A stretch of 64,000 nt of DNA. Source: Castellaniella denitrificans (GTDB lineage Bacteria > Pseudomonadota > Gammaproteobacteria > Burkholderiales > Burkholderiaceae_B). The position numbers and the translations under genes are program-made. Where the stretch lies: positions 124,001 through 188,000 of the forward strand of contig NZ_JAPWHE010000001.1 of NCBI RefSeq assembly GCF_027214045.1, in the 5' to 3' direction. How positions within the stretch are numbered: position 1 is the stretch's first letter; every line of letters starts with the position of its first letter. Below, piece by piece: positions 17,523 through 26,036 of this stretch. The notes beneath the pieces are model-generated. The model ran no database searches, was not told the DNA's origin, and saw only the letters and a program-made list of their open reading frames with translations.

Positions 17523-18060
17523 TCCGTCCATCCGGGACGGGTTTCACGATGCTTACCGGGTGTCCTGGTACGGCTACATCAGCCCGATCCTGAGCATTCG
17601 CAGATTTATCAACTGGGGCATCATGCTGCTGCCCTGCCTGATTGTTCCTCCGCTCATCGTGATCTACGCCATTGTCGCGGTGGTGAAGGTCATCCTCTTT
17701 CTGCTGCATACCCGCACCATCCGGTTGTACGCCAATCAGGAAGGCATCTGGTTGTACCAGGGCCTTTTCCCCTGGCAACGGTCGCTGGCTGGCGTGCGCT
17801 GGCATAACGTCGATGAGGCGACGTCGCGCACAGGCTTTATCAGCTGGCTGACCCGTGCATATCCGGTGCGCATCACAAACCGCTACACGAAGGACACTGA
17901 GATCTACGCCTTCGACATCGCCCGTGGAGACGAGTTCGTGTCCCGGATCAATGATGTAGTCGGTCAACGGTACGCCGGTGGCCCGATTGTGCAACCGATC
18001 GGACGCAGTAAACGCCCCACGGCGCTGCCGGATCGCTCGGCACCGCAGGCTATCGAATAG
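17488..18060 (+). CDS. Membrane protein with possible bacterial PH-like domain
   Basis: A 190-residue protein. Two close hydrophobic helices lie around residues 38-75 (INWGIMLLPCLIVPPLIVIY and VAVVKVILFLL). After them a beta-rich region (TIRLYANQEGIWLYQGLFPWQRSLAGVRWHNVDEATSRTG...PVRITNRYTKDTEIYAFDI) has the strand pattern and tryptophans typical of membrane-anchored bacterial PH-like domains. A basic proline-rich tail follows. The role in conjugation is unknown; position before trbM suggests an inner-membrane accessory protein. An AGGAGG site precedes the ATG. Confidence 0.6.
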   Translation: MTTTTNGKNLTDPSIRDGFHDAYRVSWYGYISPILSIRRFINWGIMLLPCLIVPPLIVIYAIVAVVKVILFLLHTRTIRLYANQEGIWLYQGLFPWQRSLAGVRWHNVDEATSRTGFISWLTRAYPVRITNRYTKDTEIYAFDIARGDEFVSRINDVVGQRYAGGPIVQPIGRSKRPTALPDRSAPQAIE

Positions 18061-18103
18061 CACCACCAACGGCAGGCCGTTCGGCCCTGCTTTCTGCAGC
18101 ACC

Positions 18104-18125
18104 CAGGGCGCAATTCTGCGCCCTG
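18104..18125 (+). terminator. Intercistronic hairpin upstream of trbM
   Basis: CAGGGCGCA, loop ATTC, TGCGCCCTG, then ATCTTTTCC. It has terminator-like form but sits within the transfer operon, 24 bases before trbM, so it probably acts as an attenuator, processing or mRNA-stability element. Confidence 0.5.
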
Positions 18126-18149
18126 ATCTTTTCCCCCAACGGAGTCCCT

Positions 18150-18857
18150 ATGTCCCCCCATCCCACCATGCGGGCCGGGGCCGCTGCGCTTGCCTGCGCC
18201 CTGGCCCCTGCCGTGTTTGCTGCGGACTCACCGGCCGATGACCTTCTGACCGGTAATGTCCGTCTGGCCTGCGAAGCCACGCTGTGCCTGTCGTCCAGCG
18301 TGCGCCCGGGCGAATGCAACCCATCCCTGGAGAAATATTTCAGCATCGAGATATTTGACGATGGCCATCTGGACTGGGGCGCCACCGTTGATGCCCGCCG
18401 CGCTTTTCTCGCCATGTGCCCCGGCAACTCTGCGGAGGGCATGCCGGCGCGGATCGACGCGATTTCGAAGGGCGCGGGCAAATGTGACCCTGCGTATCTG
18501 AACAGCGCCTACGCGGGGACCGCCTACAGGTACCGACAGCGCGGTTACAGCTACGACTCCAACACCGGTACCAGCGAACCGTCCTATGAGGTTCACGAAC
18601 TCAAGACGGTGACGCTGAATACCCTGCCTTCGTACTGTGTCGCCTACAACGACCATGCATGGACTTATGAGTTGAGCGTCAAGTACGTCGGCACTCCCGA
18701 CAAGGGTGGGCGATGGGTGAAGGCGGAAGACTATGACGCCGCACAGGCCGCATGGAACGCGGACCATGGCGGCACCTGGGCCAGCGGCTGGAACTTCTCA
18801 CTGACCGATCCACGCCGCTCCTACAGCGGTAATAACCACGGCGGCAACGAACGATAG
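18150..18857 (+). CDS. trbM: TrbM-family exported conjugal transfer protein
   Basis: A 235-residue protein with a Sec signal peptide (RAGAAALACALAPAVFAADS, cleavage after AFA near residue 25). The mature N-terminus DDLLTGNVRLACEATLCLSSSVRPGECNPSLEKYFSI is characteristic of TrbM, a periplasmic cysteine-rich protein found in IncP and related transfer regions. At least six cysteines could form disulfides. The C-terminal 80 residues are aromatic-rich and charged. TrbM function is poorly defined. It precedes the VirB1-like gene by two small genes in one operon. Confidence 0.8.
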   Translation: MSPHPTMRAGAAALACALAPAVFAADSPADDLLTGNVRLACEATLCLSSSVRPGECNPSLEKYFSIEIFDDGHLDWGATVDARRAFLAMCPGNSAEGMPARIDAISKGAGKCDPAYLNSAYAGTAYRYRQRGYSYDSNTGTSEPSYEVHELKTVTLNTLPSYCVAYNDHAWTYELSVKYVGTPDKGGRWVKAEDYDAAQAAWNADHGGTWASGWNFSLTDPRRSYSGNNHGGNER

Positions 18858-18865
18858 GAACCATC

Positions 18866-19207
18866 ATGCTGACCAACCCCATCACCACCCTGGACAAATA
18901 CACTCTGCGCCAGGAACAGGACGACCAGCGCGACCCTCTGGATGCCCTCAAGGATGCCGAAACTCTGCGGACTTTTCTGAACCATCTGCGCCCTTACCTC
19001 AGCGGCCCCAGCCCCGACGTGGCGCTGCGCGACATCATGCGCCACCTGGTCGATGTCGTCAGCAACCCCGCAACATCGTATCTGCTGCTCTCCCGAATTC
19101 GCGAAGATCTGACGGCAGGCGACGTGGACCGGGCGCTGGCTGATGCACAGCATCTGGTGGAAACCAACGGCCGCCGCGCTGAAGCGGCCCTGAAGCAAGC
19201 ATGCTGA
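18866..19207 (+). CDS. Hypothetical helical protein of the transfer operon
   Basis: A 113-residue hydrophilic protein, mostly predicted alpha-helical (DQRDPLDALKDAETLRTFLNHLRPYL; DVALRDIMRHLVDVV; IREDLTAGDVDRALADAQHLVETNGRRAEAAL). No signal peptide or family motif is seen. It begins nine bases after trbM and its stop overlaps the next start by seven bases, so it is translated together with the VirB1-like gene. Function unknown. Confidence 0.55.
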   Translation: MLTNPITTLDKYTLRQEQDDQRDPLDALKDAETLRTFLNHLRPYLSGPSPDVALRDIMRHLVDVVSNPATSYLLLSRIREDLTAGDVDRALADAQHLVETNGRRAEAALKQAC

Positions 19208-19815
19208 CCACCATCGCCGCGCTGGCATTGACATGCGCCCCGCACATACACCCGGCCACGCTCTCGGCGCTGGTGCGGCATGAATCCAACGCCAATCAAT
19301 ACGCGATTGGCGTCAACGACCCTGCCCACCGACTGTCACACCAACCAGACTCACTGGATAAAGCCGTGTCAGCCGCCCGCGCCCTGATCGCAGATGGTGT
19401 CAATTTCGATGCGGGCTTGGGGCAGATCAACGTGCGAAATTGGGGCTGGCTGGGTCTGACTGCCGAAACGGTATTCGATCCCTGCGCAAATCTGACAGCG
19501 GCCCAAACAGTGCTGTCGGAATGCTATGCCCGCGCCTTGAAAACTCACCGGCCCACCCAGCAGGCTCTACGCGCCGCGCTGTCTTGCTACAACACAGGCG
19601 ACCTGGCACGCGGATTCAACAACGGGTATGTCGGCCGAGTCCTCGCCGCCGCCGGCATCCAAGTGCCGGCGCTGCGGGATGACAGCGTCACAGCAGGGGA
19701 AGCCCCGCCACCTCAGCCGCCCACCGGATCCCCGGATGGGTTTTCCTCGAACCCCATACCTGACGGCTTCTCTCAGCCACCACCCGCACAGGAACAGACG
19801 GCCCCCGCCGCCTGA
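19201..19815 (+). CDS. virB1: VirB1-like lytic transglycosylase
   Basis: A 204-residue protein with an SLT/VirB1 domain in residues 1-150. The catalytic Glu lies in LSALVRHESNANQYAIG; GLGQINVRNWGWLGL and LSCYNTGDLARGFNNGYVGRVL are the usual second and third motifs. It opens the peptidoglycan for assembly of the secretion channel. A short hydrophobic N-terminus serves as export signal. The last 50 residues are proline-rich and disordered, as in many VirB1 proteins. Confidence 0.88.
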   Translation: MLTTIAALALTCAPHIHPATLSALVRHESNANQYAIGVNDPAHRLSHQPDSLDKAVSAARALIADGVNFDAGLGQINVRNWGWLGLTAETVFDPCANLTAAQTVLSECYARALKTHRPTQQALRAALSCYNTGDLARGFNNGYVGRVLAAAGIQVPALRDDSVTAGEAPPPQPPTGSPDGFSSNPIPDGFSQPPPAQEQTAPAA

Positions 19816-19851
19816 CACCGCTTTCACCCCCCTTGTTTTTCAACTATTGCC

Positions 19852-19867
19852 CCGTGCCTCAGCACGG
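19852..19867 (+). other. Intercistronic hairpin upstream of virB2
   Basis: CCGTGC, loop CTCA, GCACGG, located 15 bases before the virB2 start and next to its ribosome site. It may modulate translation or mRNA stability of the pilin gene. Confidence 0.45.
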
Positions 19868-19882
19868 AGGCTGGAGATTGCT

Positions 19883-20212
19883 ATGCGCTTTTTTCTCTAC
19901 ATCCTGAACCTGCTCCAATCCGCACTGACCTCGCGTCATGCACCCGCCCGCTTGGCCGCCACTCTGGCCATGACCGGGTTGAGCCAGGCCACCTTTGCAC
20001 AGGTCGGCGGTCTGTCGAAGGCAAAAACGACGCTGGAAGCCCTGCGAGATCAGTTGGACATCATCCTGCCGATTGCCGCCGTGATCATCGGGGTCATCAT
20101 CGCCGTCCTCTACTCTGCGGAAATCATGCGAAAAGACGATGCAGTGCGCTGGGGTATCGGCGTGGTCGTCGCCGGGTCAGTCGGCGAACTGGTGGTACTG
20201 CTCTGGAAATGA
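19883..20212 (+). CDS. virB2: VirB2/TrbC-type major pilin
   Basis: A 109-residue prepilin. A long basic signal peptide ends about residue 40 (LSQATFAQVG), followed by a short polar part and two hydrophobic helices (IILPIAAVIIGVIIAVLY and WGIGVVVAGSVGELVVLLW) separated by a small charged loop, the classical VirB2 topology. Mature subunits polymerise into the conjugative pilus. GGAGATTG precedes the ATG. Confidence 0.87.
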   Translation: MRFFLYILNLLQSALTSRHAPARLAATLAMTGLSQATFAQVGGLSKAKTTLEALRDQLDIILPIAAVIIGVIIAVLYSAEIMRKDDAVRWGIGVVVAGSVGELVVLLWK

Positions 20213-20215
20213 GCC

Positions 20216-20557
20216 ATGAGCAACACGCCCGAAAACACATACCCAGTCTTCAAAGGCCTGGGACGCAAACCGACGTTCCTCGGCGTGCCCACCACGTTGC
20301 TGCTCGCCGCATTCTCGGTCGTGGCCATGATCGCCATGACTGTAGGCCTGGCGTGGTGGGGCCTGCTGTTGATCGTGATCCCGACCATCAAGATCGTCAC
20401 CCGTGAGGATGACAAGGCCTTCGATGTGCTGTGGCTGGAATTTAAGACCCGGGCCAGGAACCGGAACAAACGGTTTTGGGCCGGATCTAGCTACGCGCCT
20501 ATCGGCTACGACACCCGGCGGCCCTGGGTCCGCCTCATCGAAAGGAAATCACAATGA
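20216..20557 (+). CDS. virB3: VirB3-like inner-membrane protein
   Basis: A 113-residue protein with the VirB3 N-terminal motif (YPVFKGLGRKPTFLGVPTTLLL) and two adjacent hydrophobic helices in residues 25-65, then ITREDDKAFDVLWLEFKTRARN, also typical. VirB3 works with VirB4 in pilus biogenesis. It starts three bases after virB2, and its stop overlaps the virB4 start (ATGA). Confidence 0.88.
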   Translation: MSNTPENTYPVFKGLGRKPTFLGVPTTLLLAAFSVVAMIAMTVGLAWWGLLLIVIPTIKIVTREDDKAFDVLWLEFKTRARNRNKRFWAGSSYAPIGYDTRRPWVRLIERKSQ

Positions 20558-22989
20558 CCTCTGCCGCCTCGCTGGCCGTCGATGAACGGCTGGTTTCGCG
20601 CTACCTGCCCTACTCTCACCATGTGACCGATCAGATCGTGGCCTGCGACAACCACGAGTATCTGACCGTCATTAAAGTGTCTGGCCGTGCACCTGACGCC
20701 CATAGCGCCGCCGATTTGAAAGAGTGGATCGAGGCGCTGCACAATGTGCTGCGCGGCCTGCCTTTCGGCCAGCTGGGCCTGTATTCCCACATCGTGCGGC
20801 GCCGCGTGACCGAATACCCCGACAGCACGTTTACGCAACCCTTCGCCGCGCAGTTCGACCGTGCATACCGGCGCACATTCGACGCCGCCGGTCTGATGGT
20901 CAACGATCTGTACCTGACCGTCCTGATTCACCCGGTCGCTGATCCCGTGCTAGGCACCTTCGCCAGCCTGGAACGGGCGGATCGCGCCCGTCTGGCGCTG
21001 TGGCAAAAAGAATCCATCGACCGCCTGCAAGAGGTCTGCCGCACCCTCAAGGCAGGTCTTGTGCGCTACGACCCGGAAATCCTCGGCATCGTGGATCGCA
21101 ATGGCTTGGCGTTCAGCGAGACGGCCGAATTCCTGGGATTCCTGCTGTCTGGCCGGCATCGGCCGGTGCCTGTGGCACAGGACCGCATCCGCGACACCCT
21201 GCCCGATGCGCGCCCCATCTTTGCCCGTGCGGGTGAACTGGGCGAACTGCGCACCGTCGAAGGATCCAGGATCTTCGGCATGCTGGAACTGCGCGACTAC
21301 CCGGAAAACTCCAAGCCTGGGCACCTGGATCGCCTGCTGGGTCTGCCTCACGAATTCGTGCTCACACAATCATGGGGAAGCCACACGGGGGCAGCGGCAA
21401 AGAAGATGGTCAAGAAACAGCACAAGCTGCTGATCGACTCCGGAGACGATTCGCAAAGCCAAGTCAATCAATTGGCCGACGCGATGGACGACCTGACATC
21501 GGCTCGCCTGGGGTTGGGCGACCATCACGCCACGCTGCTGGTCTACGGTCCTGACCCTGCCGCCGTGCGCCAGGCACTTGCCAATGTATCGGCCGCCATG
21601 GCCGAAGACGCAATCGGGTTCCGGCCCATGGCCCGCGCCCTCGAGGCCGCGTTCTGGGCGCAATTGCCAGGCAACTGGCACTGGCGACCGCGCCCCGTGC
21701 CGGTCACGTCGTTCAACTTCCTGTGCTTTTCCAGCCTGCACAACCAACTGACCGGCAAGCCGGCGGGCAACCCCTGGGGGCCGGCCGTCACGATGCTGAA
21801 GACCCAGACCGGATCCCCGTTCTTCTTCAACTTCCATGCATCGACCGAAGACGTGGATGAGACGGGCAAACGGCGGCCGGGCAACACCATGATCATCGGC
21901 ATGACCGGCACCGGCAAAACCGTGCTGCAGGGGATGCTGGTCACGCAAGCCCAGAAGTTTGGCGCGACTTGCGTGGTCTGGGACAAGGACCAGGGCATGC
22001 AGGTGCTGATCATGGCCCTGGGCGGACGCTACTTCAATATCCGCCTGGGCGAATCCACCGGCTGGGCACCATTCCAGATGGAGCCTACGAAGGGGAACGT
22101 GGCTTTCATGACGCGCCTGGTCGTGTTCCTTGCAGAACGCCGGGGCGAGCCGGTCACGACACGCCAGCGCGCCGACATCACGCAAGCCGTGCAGCAACTG
22201 ACCACGCTGATCGACCGCGACAGCCGGACCTTGTCCACATTGAACACGCTGCTGCCCAATCCGTACAGCGACGACGAGCGGGCCAGCACCATCCACTCTA
22301 GGCTGGCGCCCTGGTGCCGTGGCGGGGAATATGGATGGGTGTTCGACAATGCCAGCGACCGGCTCGATTTGGACGCTGGTGCAAGCGGTCCGGCCATTTT
22401 CGGCTTTGACTTGACCGAACTGCTGGACGACGACGAGGTGCGCGGCGCCGCGACGATGTACCTGAAACACCGGGTCGATGCCCTGCACGATGGTCGGCGC
22501 ATCATCAATCTCTACGACGAATGTCAGCACCCCCTGAAAGATCAACACTTTCAGGATGACATGCAAGACGCAGCCAGGACCATTCGGAAAAAAAATGGCG
22601 TCCTGGCCTTCGCAACACAGGAGCCGGGAGCGATCACATCCAATCCGGTCGGCCCGTCCCTGGTGCAGCAAACCGCCACGCTTATCTTGCTGCCGAATCC
22701 CAAGGCCCGCGCCGAAGACTACATCCAGGGTTTCGGGCTGACGCTGGCGGAATTCGAACTGCTCAAAAGCCTGGGTGAAGCCAGCCGCAAATTCCTGATC
22801 AAACAGGGATCCAGCGTCACCGTGGCGCAGTTGGACTTGTCGGGCTGCGAAGACGAACTGCTGGTCTTTTCCGGATCCCCGGACATGGCCGAAATCGCTG
22901 AACAAGCGGTCGCGCAAGCTGGCCAGGATCCCGCAGCCTGGCTACCTGTCTATCTCGCCGCCGTGAAACAAGCGCGGCAACAACCATAG
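20554..22989 (+). CDS. virB4: VirB4-type conjugation ATPase
   Basis: An 811-residue AAA+ ATPase that energises type IV secretion assembly and transfer at the inner membrane. The N-terminal CagE/TrbE/VirB domain spans about residues 1-430. Walker A is GMTGTGKT near residue 448, and the Walker B-like RRIINLYDECQHPL is near 650. The motif FATQEPGAITSNPVGPSLVQQTATLI is characteristic of VirB4. Length is normal for the family. Confidence 0.95.
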   Translation: MTSAASLAVDERLVSRYLPYSHHVTDQIVACDNHEYLTVIKVSGRAPDAHSAADLKEWIEALHNVLRGLPFGQLGLYSHIVRRRVTEYPDSTFTQPFAAQFDRAYRRTFDAAGLMVNDLYLTVLIHPVADPVLGTFASLERADRARLALWQKESIDRLQEVCRTLKAGLVRYDPEILGIVDRNGLAFSETAEFLGFLLSGRHRPVPVAQDRIRDTLPDARPIFARAGELGELRTVEGSRIFGMLELRDYPENSKPGHLDRLLGLPHEFVLTQSWGSHTGAAAKKMVKKQHKLLIDSGDDSQSQVNQLADAMDDLTSARLGLGDHHATLLVYGPDPAAVRQALANVSAAMAEDAIGFRPMARALEAAFWAQLPGNWHWRPRPVPVTSFNFLCFSSLHNQLTGKPAGNPWGPAVTMLKTQTGSPFFFNFHASTEDVDETGKRRPGNTMIIGMTGTGKTVLQGMLVTQAQKFGATCVVWDKDQGMQVLIMALGGRYFNIRLGESTGWAPFQMEPTKGNVAFMTRLVVFLAERRGEPVTTRQRADITQAVQQLTTLIDRDSRTLSTLNTLLPNPYSDDERASTIHSRLAPWCRGGEYGWVFDNASDRLDLDAGASGPAIFGFDLTELLDDDEVRGAATMYLKHRVDALHDGRRIINLYDECQHPLKDQHFQDDMQDAARTIRKKNGVLAFATQEPGAITSNPVGPSLVQQTATLILLPNPKARAEDYIQGFGLTLAEFELLKSLGEASRKFLIKQGSSVTVAQLDLSGCEDELLVFSGSPDMAEIAEQAVAQAGQDPAAWLPVYLAAVKQARQQP

Positions 22990-22997
22990 GAGAATCC

Positions 22998-23363
22998 ATG
23001 GCGAACTTCAAAAATACTGGCCCCGACAAGGCAGCAGAAGCAGGCAAGAACGATCAACAGGCTCGACAAGACCGCCTGGATCGTGAGCATGAAGACCTGG
23101 GCCGCGAACAGCATGAATCCACCCTGGCCGCATCCGCCGCTGGCGTGCTGGCGACTGCCCAAGACCCGCTCAACAAGGCGCTGCGAGGCGTCGGCGATCA
23201 CCTCCAGCACAAGGTGGACCAGATCAGCCACCAGACGGACCTCCAACAGGACGATTTCTACCAGCGTCTGGGCCTGTCTGACCCGAGTCATGCACCCGAT
23301 ACGCCGCAACTGGACCAGCCCCAGGCCATCCGTGAAAACGACGGCCCGGAACTGGATTTCTGA
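22998..23363 (+). CDS. Hydrophilic hypothetical protein of the transfer operon
   Basis: A 121-residue, highly charged protein with no signal peptide or membrane segment. The first 50 residues are Gln/Asp/Glu/Arg-rich (DKAAEAGKNDQQARQDRLDREHEDLGREQHE) and probably coiled or disordered; the remainder is helical and polar. No family is recognised. It follows virB4 by eight bases with an AGGAGAATCC site, so it is expressed with it. A 319-base gap follows before the lipoprotein gene. Confidence 0.6.
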   Translation: MANFKNTGPDKAAEAGKNDQQARQDRLDREHEDLGREQHESTLAASAAGVLATAQDPLNKALRGVGDHLQHKVDQISHQTDLQQDDFYQRLGLSDPSHAPDTPQLDQPQAIRENDGPELDF

Positions 23364-23682
23364 TCTGCTTCATGAGCAGACAGGGTCAAGGGCCAGCCCG
23401 CAAGCCGCAGCCCGTAGCCGTCAGGCGAAGGGACCGGGTGAGGACTGGGGGCGTAAGCCTGCACCCTTGACGCTGACTGATCAACCCGACGCTTGCGGCC
23501 GGCGGGCAGGGGATGCTTTCACCCCTGCCCGTCTGCCACGTGGCGAACGCGGGGAAGTCCAGAGGGGCAGCGCCCCACTGGCCAAGCCCTGCCAGGGGCG
23601 CGAAGCAACGGGAGGCCACCAGCGCCTGCAGCCTGGCCAGCGATCTCGTCTCCATCCCCACCATTCACAACAACTACCTCAA
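23364..23682 (+). other. 319-bp non-coding gap within the type IV secretion operon, with hairpins and a shared repeat block
   Basis: No credible gene. It begins with a hairpin directly at the stop codon (TCTGCT, loop TCATG, AGCAGA at 23364-23380). A strong 9-bp hairpin follows (GGGCAGGGG with CCCCTGCCC at 23504-23530). About 43 bases at 23400-23442 closely resemble 45386-45425 in the leader module upstream of the radC-like gene. The gap may contain an internal promoter or RNA-processing sites for the downstream virB5-virB11 genes. Confidence 0.5.
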
Positions 23683-24069
23683 ATGAAACGACGACACTTC
23701 ATTGCCGCCGTCGGCGCCGCCGCGCTGGCAATCCTCACCGGGTGTAAAACCGACTCACCGCCCGGGGAAAAATTCGTGGGCTACTGGCAAGGTCAGGCCC
23801 AAGGCAAACGCCCTCCGGATCTGATCCACATCGCCCGCAACGGCGAATCGGGCTTTCTGTTTACTCTGACAGGCTTTGACGCCCTGTTTGGAGGAGGCTA
23901 CAAGTCCCGCACGGCGCCCGCCGTCATCAGCGATTCGGCCAACATGCTGATCGTGGCTCAGACGCTCAACGTGGCTTACGACGAAGACGCTGATCAATTG
24001 GTCTCGGACCAGCTTCGCGCCACACGCATCACTGAATCGCAGTACCAGGCTGCTTTGGCGACCAAGTAG
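23683..24069 (+). CDS. Lipoprotein, candidate entry-exclusion protein
   Basis: A 128-residue lipoprotein. The signal has a basic MKRRHF start, a hydrophobic core and lipobox AILTGC with Cys near residue 21. The mature part contains GYWQGQAQGKRPPDLIHIARNG and a beta-rich centre. Its place immediately before virB5 recalls TrbK and Eex, small lipoproteins that block entry of a second related plasmid and are encoded among virB5/virB6-equivalent genes. No sequence-level family match is claimed; function is inferred from class and position. Confidence 0.55.
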   Translation: MKRRHFIAAVGAAALAILTGCKTDSPPGEKFVGYWQGQAQGKRPPDLIHIARNGESGFLFTLTGFDALFGGGYKSRTAPAVISDSANMLIVAQTLNVAYDEDADQLVSDQLRATRITESQYQAALATK

Positions 24070-24105
24070 CTCCTCCATCCCCGCGGCTACCAGCTGCATC
24101 TTTCT

Positions 24106-24127
24106 GTGGTGCCCGTCCGGGCACCAC
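24106..24127 (+). other. Intercistronic 10-bp hairpin upstream of virB5
   Basis: GTGGTGCCCG, loop TC, CGGGCACCAC. The 16-base centre GTGCCCGTCCGGGCAC recurs exactly at 31692-31707 near the replication origin. Confidence 0.6.
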
Positions 24128-24146
24128 CTTCCCCGGAGTCAACTCA

Positions 24147-24833
24147 ATGAATCGCTGGTCACAGAACTTAGCGGGCCTGGTGCTGCTCGTCAGTACCCTA
24201 GGCGCCGCCCATGCCAGTGGCATCCCGACCGTGGATGCCGCTACCATCGCCCAGTTGCAGCAGCAGTATGAAAACGCTGTGAAGCAACTCAGTACGTTGC
24301 AAAGCCAACTGGAAAACGCGAAGTCCCAGCTGAAGGCAATGACGCAATCGAGCGGCTTTGGCAACGTGGTCGGCGATCCGACACAGCGCGACCGGTTCCG
24401 CCAGGCGCTGCCGTCGCAATCCGACGACCTGCTTGACCGCTCAGGCTCATCCAGTCTGAATACCGATGTCAAAGCCGCGCAGGATAAAGTCCTGGCGCCG
24501 GTCGATTTCGCCAGCGACCGGGCGCAGCTCTCGCAGGATGCTCTGAACATCGAAGCCACATCCAAGGCCATGAGCCAACGGGCCTATGACTCCATGACTC
24601 AGCGCCTGGCCAATATCGACGCACTGCAAGACAAGATCAACCAGACCACAAACCCCAAGGAGATTGCAGAACTGCAGGCCCGCATTGCGATTGAACAGGC
24701 GAACATCAGCGCGGAACAGACCCGCATCCAACTCGCGCAGCAGCAGCTGCAAGCTGAACGCAATCTGCTACAGGCCCGCGCCAAGCGGGTCTATGGCGGC
24801 TGGTTTGGCGACAAGCCCGCCTCGGGCGAGTGA
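24147..24833 (+). CDS. virB5: VirB5-like minor pilin / pilus-tip protein
   Basis: A 228-residue secreted protein. The signal peptide covers residues 1-23 (AGLVLLVSTLGAAHASG). The mature N-terminus has the typical VirB5 long helix (IAQLQQQYENAVKQLSTLQSQLENAKSQLKAM) and a C-terminal coiled region rich in Gln and Ala (QARIAIEQANISAEQTRIQLAQQQLQAERNLLQ). It probably localises to the pilus tip and mediates recipient contact. It sits directly before virB6, as is usual. Confidence 0.82.
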   Translation: MNRWSQNLAGLVLLVSTLGAAHASGIPTVDAATIAQLQQQYENAVKQLSTLQSQLENAKSQLKAMTQSSGFGNVVGDPTQRDRFRQALPSQSDDLLDRSGSSSLNTDVKAAQDKVLAPVDFASDRAQLSQDALNIEATSKAMSQRAYDSMTQRLANIDALQDKINQTTNPKEIAELQARIAIEQANISAEQTRIQLAQQQLQAERNLLQARAKRVYGGWFGDKPASGE

Positions 24834-24842
24834 GGTCGTGCC

Positions 24843-25844
24843 ATGGCCGGATTTGACACAACCATCACTCAACCGACTGACGCCGCCACCATCGGGGACT
24901 GGATTCTGACGCAAACGGGCAATGTCCTGAACAACGCAGTGAACGGCCCCATGGAAAAATTATGGGACGCGCTATCGCCCGTCATCATCGTGGGCCTGAC
25001 GATTCAATTCTTGGCATATGCCTACATGCTGGCCAGCGGCCACGGCACGATGAGCGTGACGGAGTTCTTCAAGAAAGCCATTATGGTCGTCATCATCGGC
25101 GCATTCTTCGGCAGTGCCGGGGCATTCCAGACAAACATTGCCGATACCATGCTGTCGCTGCCCGATGACGTGGCGACCCTGACCAGCGGCACCAAAGACA
25201 TCGGCAAAGAGGTCGATAAGCTGCAAGCTGAAGCCTCCAAAGCGGCCAATGCAATGACCAATTCGGGCGATTCGTCCTGGTTCCAGTTCCTACCCAGTGG
25301 CCGGGAAGTGCTGGTCAGCATCATCGCTGTGGCCATGAAGGTCGATATCGCAATTGTCGGCGGCATCATGGTGGTCCTCATGATGGTCTGTCAGGTCGGC
25401 ATGGCGTTGGTCGTAGCGGCCGCACCGATCTTTATCGCCTTCCTGCTCTTTGAGCCCACAAAGCAGATGTTCAACAGCTGGGTGTCCGCAGCCTTCAATT
25501 TTGTGTTCCTTGCGATGCTTCTAGGCCTGGTCCTCGGGTTCCTTCTGCAGATGAATCTGGGCCTGATGCAGATGGTTGCTACCGATGTCAATGCGGGCGC
25601 AGTCGATGTCTTCACACTGCTAGCGGCATCCACGTTGATGGGTCTGGCAAGCATCGTCATCATGATCATGTTGCCAAGCCTGGCCAGCAGTCTGTCGGGC
25701 GGCTTTGGGGCGCATTTCGGCGTCGGCTCCGCTGCAAGCGGTGCCATGTCGGGCCTGCGCATCAAGTCAATGATGCGGATGATCCCCGGCGCGGGTGGCG
25801 CACGGGGCGCAGCGCGCGCTGCAGCGTCTTCCGCAAAAAAGTAG
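24843..25844 (+). CDS. virB6: VirB6-like polytopic inner-membrane protein
   Basis: A 333-residue protein with about six or seven membrane helices, e.g. LSPVIIVGLTIQFLAYAYML, IMVVIIGAFFGSAGAF, the long segment VVLMMVCQVGMALVVAAAPIFIAFLLFEPTKQMFNSWV, and LASIVIMIMLPSLASSL. The AAAPIFIAF...PTKQMFNSWVS motif is typical of VirB6/TrbL. VirB6 forms part of the inner-membrane translocation complex. The C-terminal cytoplasmic tail is basic. It starts nine bases after virB5. Confidence 0.88.
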   Translation: MAGFDTTITQPTDAATIGDWILTQTGNVLNNAVNGPMEKLWDALSPVIIVGLTIQFLAYAYMLASGHGTMSVTEFFKKAIMVVIIGAFFGSAGAFQTNIADTMLSLPDDVATLTSGTKDIGKEVDKLQAEASKAANAMTNSGDSSWFQFLPSGREVLVSIIAVAMKVDIAIVGGIMVVLMMVCQVGMALVVAAAPIFIAFLLFEPTKQMFNSWVSAAFNFVFLAMLLGLVLGFLLQMNLGLMQMVATDVNAGAVDVFTLLAASTLMGLASIVIMIMLPSLASSLSGGFGAHFGVGSAASGAMSGLRIKSMMRMIPGAGGARGAARAAASSAKK

Positions 25845-25862
25845 TCCTTCCTCTATGCACAC

Positions 25863-25882
25863 GCCCGCCCTAGGCGGCGGGC
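25863..25882 (+). other. Intercistronic hairpin upstream of the virB7-like gene
   Basis: GCCCGCC, loop CTAGGC, GGCGGGC, ending 13 bases before the virB7 start and overlapping the approach to its AGGAG site. Confidence 0.5.
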
Positions 25883-25895
25883 AGGAGTCTTTTCC

Positions 25896-26033
25896 ATGAA
25901 AAAAATCATCGCCGCCCTGGCGCTGGCCGGGGTGCTCTCGGGTTGCGCGTTTCACGCGCCACAACCCCCGCAACCGGCTGACGGCCCCCGTGTTCCAGTC
26001 AACGCCACGGCCCCGCTTATTGAAGGAGTCTGA
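25896..26033 (+). CDS. virB7: VirB7-like small lipoprotein
   Basis: A 45-residue lipoprotein absent from simple long-frame lists because of its size. It starts MKKIIAALALAGVLSGC with a perfect lipobox (LSGC), followed by a short proline-rich mature part (FHAPQPPQPADGPRVPV). This form and its place between virB6 and virB8 identify it as the VirB7 equivalent, which stabilises VirB9 in the outer-membrane core complex. A GCAGGAG ribosome site is present. It ends three bases before virB8. Confidence 0.85.
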   Translation: MKKIIAALALAGVLSGCAFHAPQPPQPADGPRVPVNATAPLIEGV

Positions 26034-26036
26034 CAC

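Noticed and set aside
21370-22917. 515-codon open frame on the minus strand inside virB4
   Set aside because: VirB4 motifs on the plus strand are complete; the opposite reading has no domain.
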